Assembly (NCBI GenBank): GCA_030268105.1
Contig: BSDZ01000080.1
Location: 868,001 to 932,000, forward strand
Origin: Volvox africanus
Taxonomy: Eukaryota; Chlorophyta; Chlorophyceae; Chlamydomonadales; Volvocaceae
Length of the DNA stretch: 64,000 nucleotides
Reading direction: 5' to 3'
Shown here: piece after piece, positions 12,901-23,110 of the stretch
How positions within the stretch are numbered: the first letter of the stretch is position 1
Layout: the number at the start of each line of letters is the position of its first letter
Position numbers and translations under genes: made by a program
Notes under the pieces: generated by a model
Seen by the model: only the letters and a program-made list of their open reading frames with translations
Database searches by the model: none
What the model was told of the DNA's origin: nothing

Positions 12901-15900
12901 TGCGACAGCCACTACTTCCCGTACAACTGCCTCCATTGCCATACTACCAATAGCCCTAGCACCCACGCCCACGCTGCCGTCAGAGAATCGGACAAGGACC
13001 GCCGCGCTGACATTTTCAGGTTTTCCTATCCTGAGCACATAGGTCCCGGGCAACATCCTCTTCGTGGGGTAGCGGCGGTATACGGCCACGAACCCGCTCG
13101 ACGCCAGGGAGGGCGGTAGCATGGAGAAGTCCCAGGACCAGGAAAACACCACCGCCTTTTGCCGGTCGTCAAAGCCGGGAGGGGGATAGCAACCGGAGGT
13201 GAGGACTGCGGCGGGCGCGTCCGAGGCTGTGGCGGCGAGTTGTGCGAGGGAAGTGGACCAGACCATGTCGGTGCGTACGGCACCGTACACATCGGAATCC
13301 GGATCGGCCTCTGACGGCACTGCGTCGGCAGGTCGTAGGATGGACATGACGCCGAAGAAGTCGGTGCAGGAGGCGGAGGGAGGGACGCGAGTGCACACCT
13401 GAGGCGAGCGGGGGTGGGCGGGTGCATAGATATCGTCCACAGCGGCCCACGATCCTTAACTTCTTAAGTGTCGACGTCCCCCTGGTTTGTTATACGCTCC
13501 CACAGCCTGTTGCTCGGTCCATATTGCCCTCTAACAAGGATATTTGAAAGCGGAGTCCACCTATGAAGTATTATATTATATATTTATATGATATAGGACA
13601 TATACAATATATACAATATCATTTTACTTATTTTTAATTTAAATATTTTTATAATATCATTATTTGTACATTCATACTAAGTTTTACATATTATCATTTT
13701 CTGTATGATTCTCTACATTTGCATATGCTTAGAGCAAAAGTAGTTGATTAGTAAAAAAAGAGAAAGAGGAAAAGGAAAGAGTCGCATCCTGAAATCAATT
13801 CTTCCGATTATTCACAACCATACCGCCGCCGTATTTTTTACACGCGCGCGTAACTCATAACTCGTAACTCATAACCCGTAACTCATAATCCGTAACTCAT
13901 AACTCGTAACTCATAACTCATAACTCGAACTCATAACTCATAACCCGTAACTCGTAACACGTAACTCGTAACACGTAACTCGTACACGTACCTCCACTGA
14001 GTACGGGTTGTAGCTGCCATCAGAGGGCGCCCTCACGAAGACACCCTGAGGGTAGTCCGCGCCCCGGAGCAACAGGCGATTTTTGCTACTGTTATTGCTA
14101 CTGCCACTGCCTAAAGTGGCGCCCAGCGCGTCATGTGTTGGGGGCAAGATGACGCCCAACTCGGAGCCCAAACCAGCAGCCGGTTTGGCGTTGGTGCATG
14201 GAGGTGTAGCCGTACAAATGGTGACGGGTAAGGTCCTTAGCAGCCCTGCAACCTGCGTACGAGTTTAGGACTTCTTAGGGTTTTCAAAGGGTTTTTAAAG
14301 GGCTTTAAAACCCTCTTCTGATATAACAGATAACCACAACGGCACGGCCTCCCTTCCCCTTTTCCGCCCCTCCTCCCTTCCTCCACTCACCTCTACCGTG
14401 TATCCGAATCCGGGAAGAGTGGCAGTCAGGGGGTCAGGGGTGGGCGGGAAGACGAAGCGTCGCGAGCGGAAGTCGGCGCCGTTAATAGTCACCCAGGCGC
14501 AAGGAAATGGGCTGTCCGCAACCTGAGAGCACAGAAAGAAAGGGTAGGAGATGCAGAGCAATGCCATGTTGTAGCGGTTGGAACTCCAACGGTGATATAA
14601 ACCCGTGAGGACGAATTTCGAAAGGACTATCAACGTCTAAACGTGGCAACTTGCTGATGCCAAAATTGTTGAAATTTTAAATTTTAAATTTAATACATGG
14701 ACTCGGGCGGGGGGATGTTGAGATGAGCGATACATGTATAAGGAGAATGAGAAGGAAGAAAGAAATAATACCGCGAGGGCGATGTTCTAACATATACCAC
14801 ATGATGTGGGTCACACTCATTTATCATTTGTCGATCCCAATAAGTATTCGCAACTTCAATCGCGAGTTGGCGGGAAATTTACTGCCATCGATCCATTCAT
14901 CCATCCAACAATGCAACCTCGTAACTTATTTGTTGCATATAATCTTATTCCTGTATTATAAAGAGCGTCTGACGAGCGGCATGAGGCACTGATGCAAAGT
15001 TTTGAACTGAAACGTTGTCCGATTGGATCCATTTTACACTTACGACGAGACTAACATACTGTAACGTGTTTTTCATTGCATCATTTGAGTTCGTGTTCAC
15101 TCACTGTGAGATCCTCAGGCGGGTACGGCGGCGGCGGGCCAGGTGCCAGTGGTGCCTTTGGTGACAGTGGGCGCGGAAACGATGGTGGTGGTGGTGGTGA
15201 CGGCCGCCGTGGCCCCCGGGGTCGTGGCGGCCGCGGACTGGGTGGTGGCAGAAGAGGCGCCGGGGGCGTGGCCGGGACCGGGGGTGGCTTCCTGTTAAGG
15301 ATACACATGTGTTCGGGGGCTGGTGGTTAGGCAGTTGGGCAGTTGGGTTGTTGGGGATGGGAGCGGAGAGGGGAGAAGGAAAAGGGGGGGACAAAATACA
15401 CACAAAACATAAATACCAAACGCGATGCTTTTATGGGGTCTACCGTAGATCTAGGTTAACAATTTTGCTGTTGGTGGATCCAATTTGGATCCAGGCGTGG
15501 TCAAATCATCTGCACAACTACTACTCAGCACAACGTCATCAAATTCAAGGTGGAATATGTTTTACTTACGCAAGCTGCTGGGGTGGGGTGGGGTGGGGCT
15601 GTTCACCGCGTTCGTTCAAAGGAACACGAAGCACCGAATCAAAGGTGAAATGTAAATGTGTTATTAAATTGGCACCAAGCCGGGTGGGGGGCGGGGGACC
15701 GGTAGGGAGTACTGTCTATCTGGGCAGTGGGCACTGAGCGCATTATTCTGCGACTATGCGAATAAAAAACAAAACATAATAATAATAATGGAAATAAAAT
15801 TATGTAGAAAATAAAATGACTTTGGGGAGCCGCTATCCCTCAGCAGCAGCAGGAAAGAGTGCTAATACCCCTCTTTTTTCCCTGATTAGGTGGGGCGGTG

Positions 15901-17063
15901 ACGGAATGGAGGAGTGAGCAGCGGCACACTTCACGGCGTTTCCAAGTCCTAAAACCCATACTTGACACGACGAGGAGACGGCGGCGGCGGCGTAGGCGTC
16001 GGTGGCGGCGGACTGTGCGGAGGGGGCGTGAGGGGGGGCGATGTCCGCTTCCTAGAATGGGACAGCGTTAATGACACATAATAGGCGGAGGAATTATAAC
16101 CGGTAATGTCAACAGTGTTATGAACGAATTTAGCAAATTAAACGATTTCCCGAAATATTACAGGAACGATAAGAGAACTCAAACAGCCGCAGGGCCGCAC
16201 TTTGCCAGGTCGAAATAGATTTGCTGTGCATGGGAAGGGGGGGGGGGAAAGAGGGAAGGAAAGTGAACGACGGAGGAAGAGGGGATAAGAGAGGGAGATC
16301 AAAATCAAAACACCGTACCATGTATACTGTCATGTGTTCATATTGATATTCCTTATAGGCTTCAGCTTCAGCTTCCAGGTCTCACCTAGCACGTGGGGGC
16401 GGAGGCGGAGGCAGCAGCAGCTCCTCGGGAGGCGAATAATCGTCCGGCGGCGGCGGGGGAGGTGGGCGTGGCGGCGGCGGGTTGAGCGGTGGTGGAGATG
16501 GTGGCTTCCTGGAAACAGCGAGCCGGAGGACATTTCGAGAGGGCGGAGGACGTGGATGCTCAGAGCAACAAATAATGCGGGAAAGTGGGAAAGGGGGGAG
16601 ATGAGCGATGAAGCGGACCCTCATAACACCCAGGTGACCCGGCAGTCACAGTCACAGTCACAGACATGGTGTTGAAGCCCTTCGAACCGCTAACCGCAGA
16701 CAGCGATACTTCGCAGAAGTTAGGGTCTTATGTAGTTGTGCAGTTACGTTAGGTTGGGGGGAGGGGAACGTATCAAGTAAGAGACTGGTGATGGGTTTTG
16801 CCTTCCGGCCATTCACGCTGCTGGTCAGCTGGCGGCCGTTCGCCCATCAAGCACCTGCGGCTCACATCCATTTACCTTACGCGACGGGCCGGAGGCGGCG
16901 GAGGCGGCGGCTCCGGGAACTCCTCAATTGGAGGGGGCTTTCCATATGGGAGAGGTGCGCTGGCTTTCTTTTGCGCTGTCACGGTACCGCCGAGGAAGAG
17001 TAAGGAAAGGGGAAGCGCAATAGTCCAGCAGCAGATGATCAAGACTGATAAGCGGGCCCTCAT
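9939..17063 (-). CDS. Secreted Pro-rich extracellular-matrix glycoprotein with two tandem modules and probable GPI anchor
   Basis: Ten exons: 17063-16876, 16508-16386, 16051-15962, 15291-15105, 14522-14391, 14252-13992, 13398-12622, 12249-12118, 11833-11558, 10832-9939. All phases agree, giving 1,019 aa. Residues 1-30 are a signal peptide (ATG at 17063, core LSVLIICCWTIALPLSLLF). Residues 45-196 are Pro-rich, with PPP and SP motifs typical of hydroxyproline-rich cell-wall and matrix proteins. Module 1 (197-586) and module 2 (587-1019) are each encoded by three exons: a 44-residue piece (ADSPFPCAWVTINGADF), an 87-92-residue piece ending PQGVFV...YSVE, and a long piece starting VCTRVPPSASC and ending in a Pro-rich stretch. 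The final hydrophobic tail (SSVLFLATSLGVLLYAVI) after small polar residues suggests GPI attachment. It lacks the usual pherophorin cysteine pattern, so the module family is not named. One donor (11557, GTCGGT) is weak but phase-required. Confidence 0.75.
10453..10853 (-). repeat. Near-identical 401-bp block, copy B of the matrix-gene module
   Basis: Matches 13019-13419 with only about three mismatches seen by eye (offset 2,566). It covers the first 126 codons of the last exon plus about 20 bp of intron. Sequence on the low-coordinate side is strongly diverged between the copies. Confidence 0.85.
12004..12112. repeat. CT-rich minisatellite (CCCCTCCTC-type units)
   Basis: About a dozen 9-10-bp pyrimidine units of the CCCCTCCTC/CCCCTGCTC type lie in the intron directly beside the donor of the 44-residue exon. 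It makes long open frames on both strands that are not genes. Confidence 0.8.
12091..12270 (-). repeat. Near-identical 180-bp block, copy B (44-residue exon)
   Basis: Matches 14364-14543 (offset 2,273) with a single mismatch seen, covering the whole exon and about 20 bp of intron on either side. Confidence 0.85.
13019..13419 (-). repeat. Near-identical 401-bp block, copy A of the matrix-gene module
   Basis: Partner of 10453-10853. Identity includes synonymous sites and stops abruptly after the codons for RIGKP, where both copies continue with only moderately similar protein. Confidence 0.85.
13846..13988. repeat. CGTAACTCATAACTC minisatellite in an intron
   Basis: Imperfect tandem 7- to 14-bp units (CGTAACT and CATAACT alternating) fill the intron end next to the donor at 13991. 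The same position in the other module copy has no such array. Confidence 0.8.
14364..14543 (-). repeat. Near-identical 180-bp block, copy A (44-residue exon)
   Basis: Partner of 12091-12270. The different offset from the 401-bp pair shows that the introns and the middle exon changed length between the modules. Confidence 0.85.
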
Positions 17064-18497
17064 CTGTCTGTGGTAACCTAGATTAGGTTTAATTCATAAA
17101 TATGAGTATTATGAATGGTAACAAATTGATTATTAGATATTCAGACAATCATTGATGTGTTTGCTAATCGCTGAGGGGTTATGGTAGGTAAGGCTGAATG
17201 AACGAGGACAGAGATTCGTTCTTGAAGGCAGGGTTGAAGGCAGAGGAGTGCTAGGAGGCCAGGGCTACCTATCTAGAGGCGTTGTTTATAGTTGGAGAAA
17301 AGGACAACGAAGCTACTATGCATACGATCCATGTGATATGGTCAGAAATTGTTACAATTATCCATTACATAGCTAGCCCACCAGCGTAGACAAGTTGAAA
17401 TGAGGGAATGAAGGGTGAAGTGCAGTTGCCTTGCTTGGTCTGTTTTCTTTTGTGTCAGCGGCCAAGCGGAAGGACGACCCGCGGAAGGCACAGCATGCAC
17501 CTGCAACGACGAGACTCGACGGGACTGGACGGGACTGGCGAACGAACATCAGACGTGACCGCACCGACCAACCAACAGCAGGTAGAGATCGATAGAACGA
17601 CAACTTTCTTCCGTACCGCATATATAAGCAGGAGCTTGGACAAATCCTTTGCATAATATACTTAAGTTATAAAAGTTATAAAACTTAATTCGCGAACATA
17701 AAATTAAGATACTGGCTAAGGGATGCTACTTTGGATGGATGGATGGTGTCTGCAGATGCAGGATTTTTCCGAAGTAAGGGGGTTGGCTTGCTGCTGCCCG
17801 CCGCGTCCGTGCCTGCTGCTGTCTGGCGGCAGTTGCTAGGTTGCTCGTTTGGTTGGCATTATTGCGGCTGCTGAAACCGCCTGACGCAGAAATGTTCGGA
17901 TCTCCAGAACGAAGTAGTAACATATATATGTGTGTATATATATGACATGATATACATCAGATGTATCGCATACGTACTTGAACTGGGTATCTGGGTATCT
18001 ATCATTTAATCGCACCCTGTCTGGTGCGTACCTCGGAGATTAGTATTCCTGTCTGGGAGTGCATGATGATGCCGACGGCCGAGTTCTTAGGGCTGGATGT
18101 AATATAATCACCACGCATCCATACGCACGTAAAACGATGATTAGCGAAGCGGAGCGGACGGGAAGCAACATAGCGTGCATGACGCATGCATGATTGATGA
18201 CGATTATAAATAAATAAAATAAAGGAATAATAATATGTACTTAACTTAGGCAGATGTTGGCAGGTAAGTAGAAATTGCAAGGCATGATGAGCAGTACGTT
18301 CATATATGCCTGGGCCGGCCCGGCTGTGCGTGTGCGCCATCTATCATCAAGGAGGACGCAAACAAGTACCCCTAGCTCGCTAGGGAACCTTGCTTCTCAA
18401 AAGGCATGAATACGCGACGGTCCGGTCGTGATGGTGACACTCCATAATAAAGCAGGTAGGTAGCACGCTAAGATCAATAGCTAGCGCTACCATGCAT
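17064..18497. other. No recognisable gene (upstream of the matrix gene)
   Basis: Expected to hold the promoter and 5' UTR of the minus-strand matrix gene at its left edge. No coding similarity or exon chain was found on either strand; AT-rich patches occur near 17640-17700 and 17920-17955. Confidence 0.5.
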
Positions 18498-18572
18498 GGA
18501 CCCGTATCAGCACCTCCTGGCGCCCGAGGGGCTCATCATGATTAATGAATGGAGGGTGCAGTACAACGCTTG
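18498..18572 (+). pseudogene. Orphan fragment of the BAHD acyltransferase exon
   Basis: This 75-bp piece is the plus-strand equivalent of part of the acyltransferase exon at 35184-35361, with one mismatch (GGGCTC against GGGCCC) and the same reading DPYQHLLAPEG then MINEWRVQYNA. It then runs into a TGA stop instead of the Trp-Gln and donor site of the parent. No other exon of the gene is nearby, so it is a detached duplicate and not functional. Confidence 0.8.
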
Positions 18573-20354
18573 AAAGGTACGACAATAGGTAGGTGCCACA
18601 TATAAAGTGCCTGCTGTTGTTGGCTCCGATCTGAAGTCAATTTTGGTGAATGAACGCCCCAATGGGCCCCTCCCGCTATCAGAGCAGGGAGAAGCAGAAG
18701 GCCCCTGCCCAGGCCAGGTTAGGTGCGGCTAACGGATGGGCCGTTGCTGGTGCCTGAGGAATGCCACCACCACACATACGTAGACACACAAAGAAAGACA
18801 CAAAGGCCTACAAAGCCCCTTCTTCGAGTCTAAGCGCAGCTGGATGCCGTTTGCTCATGTGTAATTTGGATGTGTTTATACAACCTACCTATCTACCATT
18901 CCATTCATCCAAACATCCATCCATCCATCCATCCATCCACTCATCCATCCATCTGTCCCACAACTACCTACTCAATTGCATTAAAAATGGCGAATGGTTT
19001 GACTATCCATTTGACTATTCCATTGTACGACATCCTGCCGATTTAACAAGACATGCATCGCAGCAAGGCGATTTGCCGATATGCTGCACGCATATCCATG
19101 AGGTTTAATATTATTTATCAAAAGAAAACAAAAGTACATTTAATTTCAGATTAGTTAATTGCGATGTTTTCTTGCGGCTCCTCAAGCCGTATAAGCTGTA
19201 TCGCACTTCATACGCCCTATAACTTACCCAGCTGAGTTTGTTACATACAAGATTCTTCCTTCAAACCCAGGATTACCTGAAATGGTCTTACCTCTTACCG
19301 AGAGATCTTCGGAAATATGCACCCCTGGATCAATATAGGCGTATTAGTTGAAACATAACTGAGGCCAATGTGGGCCAATCTGTGCCAGTAGTCACCAACT
19401 AATCTCTGTTATGATTTCAAGGACTACTGGGATTAAATATGGCAATAGTCTTCGCGTCTAGTTCACGTTGCAATCACGATTTCAATTGTTGTGGCATTCT
19501 TGCTATTCCGATACCAACTGACTACCAGCAGATACACCGTAATCCCGGAGAGCCAATTGGGTACTCGATCGATAGGTATGTTACGCCTTGCGTTTGCCTT
19601 ACATCGCGAATGCCCGCTTTCTGTAACTCACAGTGCATAGGATAACGCATCATATTTGAATTCAGCTAAAGCTTTTTTTACCATTTTAATTGCTGTACAA
19701 GTGCATCTCCTTGCGTGTGATCCGCTTTAGGAGTTGCGATTCGCAAAGTCACAATTGTCCGTTCAGCACCACGAAGCACAAAGGCTGGTTAAGCACTAAG
19801 AAATATATAAGTATAAAAAGAATTTGACATAAGCAATTTGGAAGGTGCTCTCTGAATTGGATGGATGTTTTGACAAGTCTTCTAGCTGCAGTAGGCGCCC
19901 GTTCGGTCCAATCGTGCAAAACGCACGAAAGCACCCATACTCATATTAAGTGAAGTAACATAGGCTAACGCAAAGCTAACACGGACATCCGTCGTATTGG
20001 GGTATGTCTGATATTCAGTTCATTCGTGTATGTCTGTATGTCTGTACGACACTGGTGCCAAGTAAGCACCAATCAAGCAGGCTTTCGGAGCGGTCTAGAG
20101 ACCCAGCATCATCTTAATGTGCACTTCGGCACTTCATACGTCACACTAGCTACTATCAAGGCATGGCTAATGCGGCTGATCTACAAGAGTATGTGACAAA
20201 TAGGTTTAGAGAAAGCTTTCGATTCAGCCGGGCAGGAGGGCAAGACACAAAAGTTCTTAGCACAAGCCTTAAATAACACATTGAAATGAGATTTTATAAT
20301 ATTTTCATTATGTAAAAAGTTGATAATTATGAGCATGCAACGTTGGCCGTACGG
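18573..20354. other. No recognisable gene
   Basis: Contains a CATC microsatellite at about 18912-18955 and, at 19793-19811, a half-site of the palindrome found at 62729-62786. Open frames are short and unrelated to known families. Confidence 0.5.
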
Positions 20355-20448
20355 CAGTGGTCGGGGCGGGAGCCGGGGCAAGGGGTCGGGGGACGGGGGA
20401 TTGGGGACGGGGGACGGGGGACGGGGGACAGGGGACGGGGGACAGGAC
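20355..20448 (+). repeat. G-rich GGGGGAC array
   Basis: Repeated GGGGACGGGG-like units with at least ten runs of four or more G on the plus strand, directly adjoining telomere-type repeats. The sequence has strong G-quadruplex potential. Confidence 0.75.
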
Positions 20449-20530
20449 CGGGTTTTAGGGGTTTTAAGGGTTTTAGGGTTTAGGGTTTTTAGGGTTTTAG
20501 GGTTTTAAACCCTAAAACCCTAAAACCCTA
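20449..20530. repeat. Interstitial telomere repeats, head-to-head
   Basis: About six TTTTAGGG-type units (some TTTAGGG or TTTTTAGGG) run rightward and meet three CCCTAAAA units in the opposite sense at about 20507. TTTTAGGG is the Chlamydomonas-type telomere unit. The inverted junction resembles a fusion or an insertion during break repair. Confidence 0.85.
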
Positions 20531-20677
20531 TGTCCATTAAGGAGGTGAAGATCATGAAACCGTGGGACCCGTTTGATTGATGATATTTTTATGTGATCAA
20601 ATGTAGCCGTGATGGATTCCGCTATGAATGCCGTACGACATCATGTATATCTGCCCTGACACAAAATCCTCTGGTTC

Positions 20678-20890
20678 TTGCATTTCATCGATGCATGCCA
20701 CACCGCACCCACCTTTCCAAACCCGGACCTTGCGGCCCAAACCCAAGACGCCAAGCTTTTCTCTGTCAAGGATTCGGGATACGGCTCTTTCATCCTGCTG
20801 CTGTACTTCACCCTGGCTGCGATATGGTGCATGTGCAACATGCCATTCAAGAAAGACACTCGCCTGTACGGCAGCAAGAAGGAGCAATAA
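20678..20890 (+). CDS. Possible C-terminal exon of a single-span membrane protein
   Basis: The frame is open from 20660 to a TAA at 20888 and has no convincing ATG. Its second half looks like a real protein end: KDSGYGSFILLLYFTLAA is the start of one membrane span, followed by CMCNMPFKKDTRLYGSKKEQ as a basic tail. No upstream exons could be joined to it, and the telomere-like tract lies only about 150 bp upstream, so it may be a displaced gene end or pseudogene. Family not recognised. Confidence 0.3.
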   Translation: MHFIDACHTAPTFPNPDLAAQTQDAKLFSVKDSGYGSFILLLYFTLAAIWCMCNMPFKKDTRLYGSKKEQ

Positions 20891-21234
20891 GGTCGCGTGT
20901 TGTGGTGCTCTGCCCGAACTAGGGTCCGGCTTTGCGGCTTTGGAGTGGTCGGCTGAAAGAGAAGAGAGCCCCAAGTGGGGCGTTGACATCACGAGCGGGA
21001 CCAAAGATTTGTGGAGGTGTAAACGAAGATCTAAAAGAGGGGTGCGTGTAGTCCAGGGCGAGAGGCGATCCAGGGAGGGACGACACGGGCCCGGTACTGG
21101 CTGAGTGGATTTCTTGGGCACGCGTGTTGGGTTTCATGCCATGTACGACATATGCCTGCATGCGGGAACTCTACAGAACTTGGTTTCCTACCGTGAATAA
21201 TCATTCATGATGCCATGATGGTGGTGGTGGTGTG
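20891..21234. other. No recognisable gene
   Basis: A long minus-strand frame (20597-21121) crosses this interval but is the antisense of the membrane-tail ORF and lacks family features. Confidence 0.45.
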
Positions 21235-21332
21235 TTGTATCTCTGTTGTGTCGTCCAACAAAGGCCCGATCGGAAGGATGACCATCTGAGGTGTAGAATC
21301 CTTTGACACTGCCCGTAGATACCCCAGGATAC
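21235..21332 (+). repeat. 98-bp direct repeat, left copy
   Basis: Begins TTGTATCTCT and ends CCCCAGGATAC. It is roughly 93% identical by eye to 21530-21627. The 197-bp spacing suggests a very small terminal-repeat element (TRIM-like) or a local duplication. Confidence 0.8.
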
Positions 21333-21529
21333 AAGTATTCCCCCTCAGGGAGGGTGTGTCCTCGCATCCTACAGTCTAGGGGTCGGCCCTCACCCTAGTC
21401 TGTAGTCAAACGGATTCGATTCTTCACGGCCCGGTGATGGTTTTCCCAAGCCATCTACCATTCTGTATCGATCTCACCGTCCCGTAGGTGGGGGCATTCG
21501 AACCTGAACAAAGGTCCTCAATACCGATG

Positions 21530-21627
21530 TTGTATCTCTCTTGTGTCGGCCAACAAAGGCCCGATCGGAAAGATGACCATTTGAGGTCCAGAATCCTTTG
21601 ACACTGCCCGTAGATACCCCAGGATAC
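21530..21627 (+). repeat. 98-bp direct repeat, right copy
   Basis: Partner of 21235-21332 and the same length. The sequence between them contains no recognisable coding capacity. Confidence 0.8.
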
Positions 21628-23110
21628 TACATGGTGGTGGTCCTGGTGGGGTATCAGCAGCTTGTGTTGCGGCTGCAGCTTGAGGGGCATGGAAAAAGGG
21701 TTTGTTTGGACTCTTAACGAAGCTACCTAGCTCTGGGATGAGGCTCTAGTGACGCGGATTACCAACACAACAACAGAACAACCCTTTGACAGGAAATAGG
21801 CAACGAGGACGAGGATGGCATCGTCCACTGCCCAGCAGCGTTACTCGGCGTGCTCCCACACTCTTGGGCGGGCAAAACGGTGTATGTCCGCGGGTAAGGG
21901 AGGGATTCACGGGAATATGCTTTCGTTCTGCAATCAGAATGGCATCGTGAAAAAGGGATGCGGAAAGGGGGAGGGAGGGAAGGCACCTGTGCATGCATGG
22001 GGCACTGGCTGACTGGAGAGAGGGTACGTAACTACATATGAGTTGCGCTTTCTGAGTACGACACACAATCGAGATGGGCAGAACAGGAAACAATGGAGGA
22101 TCACATTCCATTATGTGTACACGGTTTCCTCAGCACCCGTCCGGATACTTCGCAATATGACGCAATATCTGTCGCCTCATTAAATAGCCATCGCAAATCA
22201 TAAAGCCATGTCGTTTGACCCAATGGAGCCACAACACCGCTAACCCTCGGCGTACCGAATCATTCGCAGAGGCTTGTTAGAGGCATTAGAACTGCAGCAA
22301 GCACGCCTCATACATACATATATTATATATACAGATATATACAGATGTATATGTATGTGTGTATATATATTCCATGCTCATATCGTCATTCTATCGTAGG
22401 ATAGAAGAACCTATTCACATATGTATAAGATAATTATCATCACCAAGCTGCACAGACATAACCGACAAGCAGCAGCCTTAAGGCAATGGACAGCTGAAGG
22501 CATTTAACATGCCCCACACGTATGTACGACACCAGGTGACACAAGCCGTGCAGAACACCTGCCAAGGCGTAGCCTCTGCAACGCGAAGCCCTGCCCTCTG
22601 TACTACAAGACTGTCAATATCTCCCGTATACCTGAAGTGGTATACTACCTGGGGCGATGTATAAAGATAGATATACTACCTGGGCCCCCATGTCTCTGGC
22701 CATTACTTCATTTAACGTATTTCTTATTATTATATATCATTTATTACCCCTGGCCCCGGCACATTCATATTCTTGACTTCATCATCTTTTCGTCAAATTG
22801 TCCCTCTTCGCGAAGGGCCACTTGGATCCTGATCGCAGAACACGGCGGCCAGAGAGTAAAGCACAGACACCTCCAGAAGCCAAAAACACTAACAACCGAC
22901 AACTACTCGCAAATCCCCTGATCCTCCAGGCCGCCTTGTAAATTCATACTTTAGTGTGTCAAGACGACTCCAGCGGAGGGAAGGCCGGAGTGCTTCCCTT
23001 ACGGCTGGGCTTCGAATAGCCCTTATGCAAATTCATGCTCCGCAGGTTCTGAGATGCTGTGTAGGGTTTAGGGTTTAGGGTGCGGAGAAGGGTGGGGGGA
23101 AAGAGAACGG
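21628..23110. other. No recognisable gene
   Basis: Includes an AT/GT microsatellite near 22313-22372 and two TTTAGGG units at 23062-23080. The right end holds the 3' UTR of the minus-strand receptor-like gene. Confidence 0.5.

Noticed and set aside
9939..13440. Two separate tandem genes instead of one matrix gene
   Set aside because: There is no signal peptide, ATG or stop between the modules. The first module's last exon ends at a good donor (AAG|GTAAGG) in phase 0 with the next module's first exon. Transcripts could still overturn this.
13556..13700. AT-rich stretch with palindromic TATAT sequence, possible origin or scaffold site
   Set aside because: No motif beyond AT richness was seen, and it lies inside the matrix gene between two joined exons (intron 13399-13991).
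20597..21121. 174-codon minus-strand ORF
   Set aside because: It has no family features, and its opposite strand carries the more protein-like membrane-tail ORF. It is probably chance in GC-rich DNA.
21485..21505. Possible tRNA-type B box (AGGTTCGAATGC on the minus strand) suggesting a SINE or tRNA
   Set aside because: No cloverleaf could be folded around it and no A box lies at the right distance, so neither a tRNA nor a SINE is supported.
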